Assembly (NCBI GenBank): GCA_963725145.1
Contig: CAVRXL010000013.1
Coordinates: 186,001 to 250,000 of the forward strand
Origin: DATAEE01 sp963725145
GTDB lineage: Bacteria > Acidobacteriota > Vicinamibacteria > Vicinamibacterales > 2-12-FULL-66-21
DNA: 64,000 nucleotides
Direction: 5' to 3'
Within the stretch, counting starts at the first letter, position 1. Each line of letters starts with the position of its first letter. The notes below the pieces were generated by a model. That model did no database searches and was not told the origin of the DNA. It saw nothing but the letters and a program-made list of their open reading frames with translations. The position numbers were made by a program, and so were the translations under genes. Shown here piece after piece: positions 47,962-56,966 of this stretch.

Positions 47962-48543
47962 CTAGCCGCCGGTGGCGTTCTGGCTGCGCGCCTTCTCGAT
48001 GGATGCTCTGACCTTTGCGGCCTCGGGATACCCGGGGTGGGCCGCCAGCAGGCGTTCCCACGCCTCGATCGCGCCCGCGCGATCCTGCTTGCCGTCCAGC
48101 CGCACGATGCCGATGTTGAACAGCGTCTGCGGGTGGTTCGGCTCGATCGCAAGAGATTTCTGAAACTGCCTCAGCGCGTCGTCGGGCCGACCCGAGTACC
48201 ACAGAGCCGTCCCCAGGTCGGTGCTGACGCTGACGTTCCTCGGCTCCAGCTCCAGCGCCTTCTGATAGTGGCCGATCGCCTCCTGGTAGCGGCCCGCATC
48301 GTACAGGACGTTCCCCAGATCGATCTGGACCTTCGCATTACCGGGCTCGCGGCTGATCAGATCGTGCAGCGCCTGCACCTGCGCGTCGCTGGGCGTCGAT
48401 GAGGCCGCCGCTGAAGCAGGGGCGGCCGCGATGCCGGCGGGCGCCACGACGCCCGCCGGCCGTCCTGTCCCGATCACATAGCCGGCCATCAAGCCGAACA
48501 GCGCTCCGGCGACGGCGCTCAACCAGTCGAATCGGCTTTGCAC
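47962..48543 (-). CDS. Membrane-anchored TPR protein
   Basis: A 193-residue protein with one N-terminal helix (SAVAGALFGLMAGYVIG) and an Ala/Pro-rich linker, then three TPR units from about residue 70 (GNAKVQIDLGNVLYDAGRYQ, NVSVSTDLGTALWYSG, HPQTLFNIGIVRLDG). This resembles the periplasmic TPR half of CcmI/NrfG, which holds apocytochromes for haem attachment. The CcmI-like gene at 2767 lacks just such a domain, so this could supply it; that is inference. It follows the Cys-rich exported gene by three bases and is probably co-transcribed with it. Confidence 0.8.
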   Translation of the reverse strand: MQSRFDWLSAVAGALFGLMAGYVIGTGRPAGVVAPAGIAAAPASAAASSTPSDAQVQALHDLISREPGNAKVQIDLGNVLYDAGRYQEAIGHYQKALELEPRNVSVSTDLGTALWYSGRPDDALRQFQKSLAIEPNHPQTLFNIGIVRLDGKQDRAGAIEAWERLLAAHPGYPEAAKVRASIEKARSQNATGG

Positions 48544-48546
48544 GGC

Positions 48547-48894
48547 TTACCTCCCCGCCTTCGCGTGATGCTTGCAGTGCGTACCTGACCCGCAGCACTT
48601 CTGGGCCTTGGTTTCGTCCCCGACCTTCTGATCATGGCCGGCGCAGCACGCGTGCGCCTTGGCGTCGCGGCCGCCTTCAACGTCTTTCTTGCTGCAGCAC
48701 TTGCTGTCTTCCTGGCAGCAAGTCTTTCCGTCCTCGGACTTCTGACACTGACACGCGTCGCCGCACTCGCATTTCTCTCCGCAGCAGCACGCCGTGGTCT
48801 CGTGAGCAATGGCCGGCTCCGGCGCGAGCTCGGTTCCCAACGGGAGAACCGGCGCGGCCTGGACGATCCACAACGACAGAATCAAACTCAACAT
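48547..48894 (-). CDS. Exported cysteine-rich protein, metallothionein-like
   Basis: A 115-residue protein with a signal peptide (residues 1-15) and about 20 cysteines in the mature part, in clusters such as ACCCGEKCECGDACQC, TCCQEDSKCC, HACCAGH and KCCGSGTHC. Lys, Asp and Glu fill the gaps and there are a few His. Metal storage or detoxification outside the cytoplasm is the simplest idea, since the pattern is like metallothionein, but exported metallothioneins are rare. The start at 48894 or the GTG just before it are both possible. It is encoded directly before a TPR protein gene. Confidence 0.7.
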   Translation of the reverse strand: MLSLILSLWIVQAAPVLPLGTELAPEPAIAHETTACCCGEKCECGDACQCQKSEDGKTCCQEDSKCCSKKDVEGGRDAKAHACCAGHDQKVGDETKAQKCCGSGTHCKHHAKAGR

Positions 48895-48949
48895 CACGCA
48901 CCTCGTTTCTGAATCCGTTTTTGACTCGGTACTGAGCGATCGACCTGGC

Positions 48950-49312
48950 TCAGCGCCTGAGCACGGTGTTCAAGAAATCGAGCGCGTATCCGGTGTGAGG
49001 TGCAAGCGGAGCCGCGACGAGCGACTGGCGTGCGTCGGCCGCCCAGGGCGTCCCGCTTGGGATGGCGGCGATCGCCAGCCGTGTGGCAATCGCCGGTTTC
49101 GATACCGGCGCCGCCGGAATTCCCGGGATGGCATCGGGGATCCGGCAGCAGATCGGGGCGTTTATTTCCGCATGATGCGGAGACACCTTCGTGCAGCACG
49201 CATGGGACGGGTCGGCGGCCGGAGCAGCCGCAAGTGCGGGTGGCACGCTCAGTGTCAGAGCTGTGAGCAGCGGCACTGACGTCCACCGACTCGCCATGCG
49301 TGTGTTCGCCAT
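48950..49312 (-). CDS. Exported hypothetical protein with CC pairs
   Basis: A 120-residue protein (115 if started at 49297) with a clear signal peptide (LLTALTLSVPPALAA). The mature part has H-A-C-C-T-K and P-I-C-C-R and is rich in Ala and Pro with little predicted structure. The paired cysteines near His recall the neighbouring Cys-rich protein. It has a strong sigma54 promoter with a palindromic site upstream, which is the best evidence that it is a real gene. Function unknown. Confidence 0.55.
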   Translation of the reverse strand: MANTRMASRWTSVPLLTALTLSVPPALAAAPAADPSHACCTKVSPHHAEINAPICCRIPDAIPGIPAAPVSKPAIATRLAIAAIPSGTPWAADARQSLVAAPLAPHTGYALDFLNTVLRR

Positions 49313-49328
49313 TCCGCGGGAAGTCCTC

Positions 49329-49343
49329 GCACCGGCCGTGCCA
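49329..49343 (-). promoter_or_regulatory. Sigma54 promoter of the CC-pair exported protein
   Basis: On the minus strand TGGCACGGCCGGTGC matches the full -24 element TGGCACG and the -12 TGC at correct spacing. The start would be near 49317, making the ATG at 49297 more likely than 49312. Confidence 0.65.
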
Positions 49344-49403
49344 GGCCGCAAGTCGTTGCAGCGGTGTGCGATGCCGACGCACCGCGCAGCGTGCCGGGAC
49401 GAT

Positions 49404-49419
49404 CGCCGGGATTCCGGCA
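49404..49419. promoter_or_regulatory. Palindromic candidate activator site (UAS)
   Basis: CGCCGGGATTCCGGCA matches the recurring palindrome with one mismatch. It lies 61 bases upstream of the -24 element at 49343. Confidence 0.5.
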
Positions 49420-49424
49420 CGCGC

Positions 49425-49447
49425 CCTTCGACTCCGCTCAGGGCAGG
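49425..49447. repeat. Dispersed CTTCGACTCCGCTCAGG-type repeat
   Basis: The sequence CCTTCGACTCCGCTCAGGGC belongs to a short dispersed repeat seen in the intergenic DNA of many high-GC environmental bacteria. It stands just after the tetrahaem cytochrome stop. Confidence 0.5.
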
Positions 49448-49451
49448 CCCG

Positions 49452-49943
49452 CTAGGCCCGACCCTTCGTGCGATGCGCGAACCCGAGCATCGCGTCGTAG
49501 AAGAAGCCCCGGAAGTGCGGGCTCGTCGCGTTGTGACACCGCTCGCACAATTCGGCCGACGGCTTCCGGACGATGTTGCCCTTTCCGGTTCCGCCCGCCT
49601 TCGTCGCCTCGACGTGTGCGCGGCCTGGCCCATGGCAGCTCTCGCACTGCACGTTGGCATTGGGCGCTTTGCCCTCCACCTCCAGCAGGCGGTCGGTGCC
49701 AGTGACGTGACAGGCGACGCATTCGCGCTGCCGCTCGCTGGCGCTGAGCCTGTTGATCGCGCTCGCGTGTTTCGTGCTTCGCCACGCTTCGTGCAGGTTC
49801 TCGTGGCAGTCCTTGCAAGCGCCCTCCCACACGTAGGCCGAGACATCGGGCGCCGGCGTCTGCGGATCGCGGAGGGGTTCCCCGCGAGCACCACCTAACG
49901 CAAGCAGCACCATCGCCGCTATCGCCGTCATCGCGAGTCTCAT
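49452..49943 (-). CDS. Periplasmic tetrahaem cytochrome c (c554-like)
   Basis: A 163-residue exported cytochrome; the signal peptide ends near residue 21 (LGGARGEP). Four haem sites are CKDCH, CVACH, CESCH and CERCH, with H-E-A-W-R-S-T-K-H-A and CHGPGRAHV motifs that also occur in cytochrome c554 and in the decahaem protein at 55926. It is a lone gene behind a sigma54-type promoter, with a strong AGGAGGAGG ribosome binding site. A role as a soluble electron carrier is likely. Confidence 0.9.
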   Translation of the reverse strand: MRLAMTAIAAMVLLALGGARGEPLRDPQTPAPDVSAYVWEGACKDCHENLHEAWRSTKHASAINRLSASERQRECVACHVTGTDRLLEVEGKAPNANVQCESCHGPGRAHVEATKAGGTGKGNIVRKPSAELCERCHNATSPHFRGFFYDAMLGFAHRTKGRA

Positions 49944-49976
49944 GTCCTCCTCCTTCGTCCGCCGTCGAGGATCGCA

Positions 49977-49991
49977 GCAAGTTCAGTTCCT
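49977..49991 (-). promoter_or_regulatory. Candidate sigma54 promoter of the tetrahaem cytochrome
   Basis: On the minus strand AGGAACTGAACTTGC has GG, AC and TTGC at exact spacing. Start near 49965, about 22 bases before the ATG at 49943. Confidence 0.55.
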
Positions 49992-49998
49992 GCGCAGC

Positions 49999-50014
49999 CG
50001 GCGGGTTTCCGGCG
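49999..50014. promoter_or_regulatory. Palindromic candidate site close to -24
   Basis: CGGCGGGTTTCCGGCG fits the palindrome core (CGG-N4-CCG, arms less perfect). It begins eight bases from the -24 element, closer than usual for an activator site. Confidence 0.35.
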
Positions 50015-50015
50015 C

Positions 50016-50420
50016 TCACGACACGAGCGGCGGAACCCATCCGGACAGATACGTCTTCAGGTAGGGATCCTTCGACGCGCGCAGCTGCTCAGCGTCACCT
50101 TCGAAATACACGAGCCCGTCCTTGTACCCGACATTTTCCGCAACGGTCAGCGAGTCGAACAGCGCGTTCTCCTGGAACAGCATCCCGACGTCGTCTCGCA
50201 CCCGCATCATCTGGGCCTCGGTCATCGTGTCGATGCGCTCGCCGTTGACGCGGATGATGCCGGCGTCCGGCTTCAGCAAACCGAGGATCAATTTGCGGAC
50301 GACGGACTTCCCGGCTCCGCTCGCCCCGATCACGATCGTCATATGCCCGGCGGGCACGGAAAAACTGACGTCCCGCAGAACGACGTCGTCATCGAATGCC
50401 AGGGAGACATGTTCGAACAC
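50016..50420 (-). pseudogene. Remnant of an MlaF-type ABC transporter ATPase (internal deletion)
   Basis: The frame encodes the start of an Mla/Ttg2-type ATPase: VVFEHVSLAFDDDVVLRDVS, Walker A GASGAGKS and the Q-loop region LFQENALFDSLTVAENVGYK. It then jumps straight to the family's C-terminus (LVYFEGDAEQLRASKDPYLKTYLSGWVPPL). The middle 110-130 residues, with the LSGGQ signature, Walker B and switch His, are missing. The product could not hydrolyse ATP. The frame is still open, so the deletion was in frame or recent. No permease (MlaE) gene is visible here. The GTG at 50420 is the likeliest start. REP-type repeats lie directly upstream and may have helped the rearrangement. Confidence 0.75.
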
Positions 50421-50474
50421 GACGACAGGTACTTTGGCGCCGATGGTACTAGCCGGCACGCTCTGAAAGTGCTC

Positions 50475-50489
50475 GCACCGTTCCTGCCA
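50475..50489 (-). promoter_or_regulatory. Candidate sigma54 promoter upstream of the ATPase remnant
   Basis: On the minus strand TGGCAGGAACGGTGC has TGGCA and TGC at correct spacing. It would read the MlaF remnant (start near 50463, gene at 50420). It overlaps a CAGCC-TGAA-GGCTG hairpin. Confidence 0.4.
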
Positions 50490-50501
50490 GCCTGAAGGCT
50501 G
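50488..50501. repeat. REP-like hairpin with TGAA/TTCA loop
   Basis: CAGCC-TGAA-GGCTG is a short hairpin with the same TTCA (reverse TGAA) loop as the REP elements near hypA. It lacks the GTAG foot, so it is a degraded or distant copy. Confidence 0.45.
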
Positions 50502-50515
50502 ACGGGTTTCCGGCA
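50500..50515. promoter_or_regulatory. Palindromic candidate activator site (UAS)
   Basis: TGACGGGTTTCCGGCA matches the recurring palindrome with one mismatch. It begins 11 bases from the -24 element at 50489. Confidence 0.4.
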
Positions 50516-50589
50516 GCAACCCTGCCGACGGCCTCCCGAAAGCCCAGGCAGCGCGTGGCATCTCAATTGCGCTGACCTGCTGGCGGCCT

Positions 50590-50642
50590 GTGGTACGACG
50601 CTTAGCGTCGTCTGGCAGGACGAGGCTGAAGCCTCGTACCAC
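50590..50642. repeat. Inverted pair of REP-like hairpins upstream of maeB
   Basis: Two hairpins share outer arms GTGGTACGA (50590-50598) and TCGTACCAC (50634-50642). The inner stems are GACGC/GCGTC with loop TTA and GAGGC/GCCTC with loop TTCA (reverse). The pair ends 12 bases before the maeB ATG and may form one long cruciform in the leader. Confidence 0.65.
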
Positions 50643-50654
50643 AACGAGGTCTTT

Positions 50655-52958
<2,304 letters not shown>

Positions 52959-52980
52959 CGGCCTGCCGAGGCCCGACGCG

Positions 52981-52999
52981 CCCGAGGCCCGAGGCCCGA
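52981..52999. repeat. Tandem CCGAGGC units
   Basis: CCCGAGGCCCGAGGCCCGA is made of repeated GAGGCCC units in the gap between the convergent maeB and cytochrome genes, with further GAGGCCC copies just upstream at 52967. It is a simple repeat of unknown role. Confidence 0.5.
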
Positions 53000-53006
53000 A
53001 AAGAAG

Positions 53007-53342
53007 TTACTTCTTCAGGGTCTCGAGGTACGCGACAAGCGCAGCGAGCTCGTCCTTCGACAGCTTGTCGTAGGCCTTCGTCGGCGGCTTCCGCGTCGCC
53101 TTGACTTTCTCGGCCATCTCGGTCGGCTTGACCAGCCACTGCCGGATCTCTTCCGGCTTCAGCTTGGCGCCAACGCTGTCGAGCGCGCCTTTCGGGTTGC
53201 CCCTTCCGGCGATCGAGTGGCAGAGACTGCACTTCTGTGCGGTGAAGACGGCCTTGCCCTTCTCGACCTGTGCCGCGTCGCCGGCGGCGACGGGTGCGGC
53301 GAGGAGTACTCCTCCGATGACGAACAGACAGAGCGTGCGCAT
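53007..53342 (-). CDS. Monohaem cytochrome c, paralogue 3
   Basis: A 111-residue periplasmic class I cytochrome c, close to the proteins at 29229 and 42195. The signal peptide ends near PVAAGDA; the haem site is C-S-L-C-H, and the Met ligand position reads RKPPTKAY, with Thr in place of the Met of RKPPM in the other two, so its axial ligand may differ. It is divergent from the ba3-oxidase genes and is a candidate electron donor to that oxidase. It has its own sigma54 promoter. ATG at 53342 has AGAAGGAG upstream. Confidence 0.9.
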   Translation of the reverse strand: MRTLCLFVIGGVLLAAPVAAGDAAQVEKGKAVFTAQKCSLCHSIAGRGNPKGALDSVGAKLKPEEIRQWLVKPTEMAEKVKATRKPPTKAYDKLSKDELAALVAYLETLKK

Positions 53343-53380
53343 GATGGCTCCTTCTGGAGATGCCGATTTGGCAGGCAGCC

Positions 53381-53395
53381 GCAAACAGATTGCCA
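53381..53395 (-). promoter_or_regulatory. Sigma54 promoter of cytochrome c paralogue 3
   Basis: On the minus strand TGGCAATCTGTTTGC is a strong -24/-12 match. Start near 53369, 27 bases before the ATG at 53342. Only a half-palindrome (CGGCA, around 53422) lies upstream. Confidence 0.7.
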
Positions 53396-53434
53396 GGTGC
53401 GTGCGGGCTTCTGCTAGGATGTGCCGCGAATCCC

Positions 53435-53572
53435 ATGTCAAGTCCAGGCGACGATCTCGGCCACCCGCGCGGCACGCTCGCCATCGTCGCGCTCTTCGGT
53501 CTGCTGTTCGCGCTGGCGTGGCTCGCGATGTACGTGTTTTTCTTTCTCGAGCGCGGTGCGCCGCGCCCGTGA
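53435..53572 (+). CDS. Cytochrome c oxidase subunit 2A (CoxIIa-like)
   Basis: A 45-residue single-helix protein. The short start MSSPGDDLGHPRGT is followed by one helix (LAIVALFGLLFALAWLAMYVFFF) and a basic end. Subunit IIa of ba3-type oxidases has this form and supplies the first helix missing from subunit II. It lies 12 bases before coxB in the same direction, which supports the assignment. Confidence 0.8.
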   Translation: MSSPGDDLGHPRGTLAIVALFGLLFALAWLAMYVFFFLERGAPRP

Positions 53573-53584
53573 CCTGACCGCATC

Positions 53585-54053
53585 ATGCAGGTGGATCTCT
53601 ACGAGCGCATCTGGATGTGGGCGGCCGGCGGGATCATCGTCCTCTTCCTGGGCGCCATCGTCCTGGGGGCGGCGCTGCAGGCGATCCAGCCGCCGGGTCA
53701 TCTCGAGACCGTCGATCCGACGGCGCTTGCCGACCATCCCGAATTCGCCAGTCCCACACTGACGACCCGGGCCGATGGAACGGTCGTCGTGTCCGGTCGT
53801 GGCGCAGATGTTCGCCTTCAGCCCGGATCCGATCGAGGTGCCGGCGAACCGGCCCGTGACATTCCGGGTCACCAGCGCCGATGTCATTCATGGGTTCGAG
53901 GTCATCGGGACCAACGCGAACGCGATGGCCGTCCCGGGCTACGTGACGCAGTTCACGGTGACCTTCGCCCGGCCGGGCGAGTACCTCATCGCGTGCCACG
54001 AGTATTGCGGCATCCTGCATCACAACATGGTCGGCAAGCTGATCGTGAAGTAA
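53585..54053 (+). CDS. coxB: ba3-type cytochrome c oxidase subunit II (frameshifted)
   Basis: A subunit II of about 155 residues after correction, with one N-terminal helix (WMWAAGGIIVLFLGAIVLGAAL) and a CuA cupredoxin domain. The CuA ligands are His in VIHGFEVIG and the C-terminal C-H-E-Y-C-G-I-L-H-H-N-M. One extra G near 53795 shifts the frame between DGTVVVS and VVAQMFAFSPDPIEV. CuA takes electrons from cytochrome c, perhaps the monohaem cytochrome encoded divergently. It precedes coxA by eight bases. Confidence 0.9.
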
Positions 54054-54061
54054 GGAGAGCC

Positions 54062-55675
54062 ATGCCAGGCCGCCACACGCTCGCCGCCACGCACATGGCG
54101 GTCGCGATCGCCGCGTTTGGCGTCGCGTCGGCGATGGGGGTGCTCCAGGCGCTCTCGATCGCCGACGTGGAGTTCCCGCTCAGAGGCGAGTCGTTCTATT
54201 ACCTGGCGGTGACCGCGCACGGCGTCCTCATGGCGCTCGTGTTCACGACCTTCTTCATCATGGGCCTGGGTTACGTCTTTGCCCAGGAGAACCTGGGCCG
54301 CATCATCGGACGGCGCACGGCGTGGCTCGCCTTCTGGCTCGCCGCGGGCGGGTCGGTAATGGCGGCCGTGACCATCCTCCGCGGGCAGAGCACGGTCCTG
54401 TACACGTTCTACCCGCCGCTGCAGGCGCATCCGCTCTTCTACATCGGCGCGACGCTGCTCGTCGTGGCTTCGTGGCTCTGGGGCGGCGTGATGATCGCGA
54501 GCTATCGCTCCTGGCGGCGAGAGCATCCGGGCGTCCCGGTGCCGCTGTCGATGCACGGCATGCTCGCCACTATCATCATCTGGTATCTGGCAACCGCCGG
54601 GTTGGCGATCGAAGTCGTGGGAATGCTGATCCCATGGTCGCTCGGGCTCGTCGACAAGATCGATCCGCTGCTGGCGCGAACGTTCTTCTGGTGGTTCGGT
54701 CATCCGCTCGTCTACTTCTGGCTGCTGCCGGCATACGTGCTGTGGTACTACGTGCTCCCGCAGGTCGCGGGAGGGCGGCTGTTCAGCGATCGGCTCGCCC
54801 GGATGGTCTTCATCCTGTTCGTGCTGCTGTCCACGCCGGTCGGCTTCCACCACCAGTTCGCGGATCCGGGGATCAGCTCAGGCTGGAAGCTCATTCACAC
54901 GGTCACGACGTATGCCGTCCTTTATCCCAGCCTGGTCACGGCCTTCACGGTGATCGCATCGCTCGAGGTGGCGGGCCGGATGAAGGGTGCCAGGGGACTG
55001 TTCGACTGGATCGGACGCCTGCCATGGTCGGATCCGTTCTTCGCCTCGGTGGCGCTGGCGATGATCGCGTTCGCTTTCGGCGGCTTCGGCGGAGCGATCA
55101 ACGCGGCCTACGCCATGAACGCGATGGTCCACAACACGGCGTGGATCCAGGGCCACTTCCACGTCACGCTCGGCACGACCGTTGCGCTGTCGTTCATGGG
55201 CGCGACCTACTGGCTGTTGCCGCGGATGCTCGGACGCCAGCTTCGCTTCCTGCCGCTCGCGCGGATCCAGCCCTATCTCTGGTTCGGCGGTATGGTGCTC
55301 TTCAGCACCAGCTACCACATCGCGGGTCTGCGTGGGATGCCGCGCCGTGTCTACAGCGGAAGTCTCGCCGGCGAGTACGGGGATTCGTGGCACACGCTGA
55401 CGGTCGTGGCCGCCGTGGGCGGCACGATTCTCTTCCTCAGCGCGCTGGCGTTTCTCATTGTCGTCGTCGCGACCTGGACCACCGGGCGACGGATTAACCC
55501 GCCGGTCTTCGAGTTCGCCACGGCGCTCCGGCCGCCCGCGGCGACAGGCCTCTGGGATCGGTTCGGCCTCTGGACGGCAATCGCGATCGCGCTCGTCGTC
55601 CTCGCGTACGTCTATCCGCTCGTCACCCTCCTGACGCACCCGCGTTACGGGTCGCCGCGCTTCCAGCCGTTCTGA
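54062..55675 (+). CDS. coxA: ba3-type (B family) cytochrome c oxidase subunit I
   Basis: A 537-residue catalytic subunit with about 13 helices. Low-spin haem and CuB histidines are seen: TAHGVLMALVF, the CuB His and cross-linked Tyr in FGHPLVYFWLLPAYVLWY, HHQFADP and the haem His pair in WIQGHFHVTLG. The GHPLVY sequence and the lack of a D-channel NxxxxxN motif place it in the B family, which has high oxygen affinity and pumps protons through a K-channel analogue. A ribosome binding site AAGGAGAG precedes the ATG. It would be the terminal oxidase for this chain under low oxygen. Confidence 0.94.
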   Translation: MPGRHTLAATHMAVAIAAFGVASAMGVLQALSIADVEFPLRGESFYYLAVTAHGVLMALVFTTFFIMGLGYVFAQENLGRIIGRRTAWLAFWLAAGGSVMAAVTILRGQSTVLYTFYPPLQAHPLFYIGATLLVVASWLWGGVMIASYRSWRREHPGVPVPLSMHGMLATIIIWYLATAGLAIEVVGMLIPWSLGLVDKIDPLLARTFFWWFGHPLVYFWLLPAYVLWYYVLPQVAGGRLFSDRLARMVFILFVLLSTPVGFHHQFADPGISSGWKLIHTVTTYAVLYPSLVTAFTVIASLEVAGRMKGARGLFDWIGRLPWSDPFFASVALAMIAFAFGGFGGAINAAYAMNAMVHNTAWIQGHFHVTLGTTVALSFMGATYWLLPRMLGRQLRFLPLARIQPYLWFGGMVLFSTSYHIAGLRGMPRRVYSGSLAGEYGDSWHTLTVVAAVGGTILFLSALAFLIVVVATWTTGRRINPPVFEFATALRPPAATGLWDRFGLWTAIAIALVVLAYVYPLVTLLTHPRYGSPRFQPF

Positions 55676-55824
55676 GCCACGGATCACGCGGATGCTCGGC
55701 TGGCGCGAATCACGCGAATGGCTTGCTCCTTGCTCTCCGAGAATTCCGCAACACCGTGGCTAATGTAGATCCGAGCGGAAAACGGAGAGGTTTTGCGGCG
55801 GGCCGGCGCGGAAATGCCGTCAGC

Positions 55825-55840
55825 TGCCGGGTTTTCGGCA
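55825..55840. promoter_or_regulatory. Palindromic candidate activator site (UAS)
   Basis: TGCCGGGTTTTCGGCA has perfect TGCCG/CGGCA arms. It ends 20 bases before a weaker -24/-12 element at 55860. Confidence 0.5.
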
Positions 55841-55859
55841 ATTGGCGTCCTAGGACCAA

Positions 55860-55874
55860 AGGCCGATTGTTCGC
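55860..55874 (+). promoter_or_regulatory. Weak candidate sigma54 promoter of the decahaem gene
   Basis: AGGCCGATTGTTCGC keeps GG and GC at 12 bases but has TCGC at -12. A sigma70-type pair, TTGTTC (55867) and TATACA (55890) with 17 bases between, overlaps it. Either could serve; the palindrome upstream favours the first. Confidence 0.4.
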
Positions 55875-55925
55875 GATCGCAACCTCCGATATACAGTGGG
55901 CGTTTATCGAAAAATGGAGACCGCG

Positions 55926-56951
55926 ATGACAGTCCCACCCTACGACGGGCTTGCTCAGAACGACGGTGACACGGAGCGGTGCCCACAGCGTCGCAACACG
56001 GCGGGCATGCTGACGCGAGGTGGCATCGCGGTGGCCGTTCTGAGTCTCCTCTTGGCCATCGCGGCCCGGACATCTGCGTCGGCTGACGGTCAGACGCCGA
56101 AGCCCGCGCCACCTGCGGGCCAGCCGGCCGCAACCGCCGCGGCCTACGCAGGCGAAGACACGTGCATCACCTGTCACACCGACCAAACCTACAAAGGCAC
56201 GGCGCACGCCCGCCCGTTCAGCGAGCGGACGCCGGCCGCCACACACGGCTGCGAGAGCTGCCACGGTCCCGGCAAGGCGCACGCCGACGCCGGCGGCGAT
56301 CCCAAGTTGATCCAGAGCTACAAGACGATGAAACCGGAGGACGTCAGCAATACATGCACGTCGTGCCACAACCGGGCGTCGCATGCCCTCTGGGAGGGCA
56401 GCCAGCACGATCAGCGGAAAGTCGCCTGCACGAGCTGCCACAGCATCCACTCGGCGAAGGGCGAGCCGCAGCTCCGGGCCGAGAACCAGGTCGCGCTCTG
56501 CAGCACGTGTCACCGCAACGTTGCGAACAAGCAGTACCGCTTCAACCACATGCCGGTTCGCGAGGGCCGCATGCTGTGCTCGTCCTGCCATAACGTGCAT
56601 GGGAGCACGAACGTGAAGCTGCTCCGTGCGGGCACGACCGTCGACGAGAGCTGCACGAGCTGCCACGCCGAGAAGCGCGGGCCCTACTTGTGGGAGCACG
56701 CGCCGGTTGCGGAGAGCTGCGTCACCTGCCACGACCCGCACGGGTCGAACAACGACCGGATGCTCGTGGCCAAGCAGCCCTTCCTCTGCCAGCGGTGCCA
56801 CGTCACCTCGCGTCACCCTCCCACGGTCTACGACGGGTACCTGCTGCAGAACTCTCAGAACGCCAACAAGATTTACGGGCGGGCCTGCACCCACTGTCAC
56901 CAGCTCGTGCACGGATCGAATGCGCCATCCGGCAAGGCGCTGCTGCGCTAG
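55926..56951 (+). CDS. mtrA: Decahaem cytochrome c, DmsE/MtrA/PioA family
   Basis: A 341-residue periplasmic decahaem cytochrome with ten CxxCH sites (CITCH, CESCH, CTSCH, CTSCH, CSTCH, CSSCH, CTSCH, CVTCH, CQRCH, CTHCH) in the regular spacing of the MtrA/DmsE family. Near some haems are family motifs such as CHGPGKAHADAGGDP and CHDPHGSNND. An N-terminal helix (residues 27-50) is the signal or anchor. MtrA-type proteins insert in an outer-membrane barrel and carry electrons through it. The barrel gene follows 15 bases later, as in mtrAB/pioAB. The ATG at 55926 is preferred over 55914 because GGAGA lies five bases before it. Confidence 0.93.
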   Translation: MTVPPYDGLAQNDGDTERCPQRRNTAGMLTRGGIAVAVLSLLLAIAARTSASADGQTPKPAPPAGQPAATAAAYAGEDTCITCHTDQTYKGTAHARPFSERTPAATHGCESCHGPGKAHADAGGDPKLIQSYKTMKPEDVSNTCTSCHNRASHALWEGSQHDQRKVACTSCHSIHSAKGEPQLRAENQVALCSTCHRNVANKQYRFNHMPVREGRMLCSSCHNVHGSTNVKLLRAGTTVDESCTSCHAEKRGPYLWEHAPVAESCVTCHDPHGSNNDRMLVAKQPFLCQRCHVTSRHPPTVYDGYLLQNSQNANKIYGRACTHCHQLVHGSNAPSGKALLR

Positions 56952-56966
56952 GTGAGGAGGAATGTG

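Noticed and set aside
48950..49894. One long 314-codon gene on the minus strand
   Set aside because: Its first two thirds are a shadow of the tetrahaem cytochrome gene in another frame. Only the last 115-120 codons, with a signal peptide and own promoter, look real.
55719..55733. TGGCTTGCTCCTTGC as a sigma54 promoter of the decahaem gene
   Set aside because: The match is good, but it is about 190 bases from the start and upstream of the palindrome at 55825, the wrong order for activator and promoter. The element at 55860 or a sigma70 promoter fits the position better.
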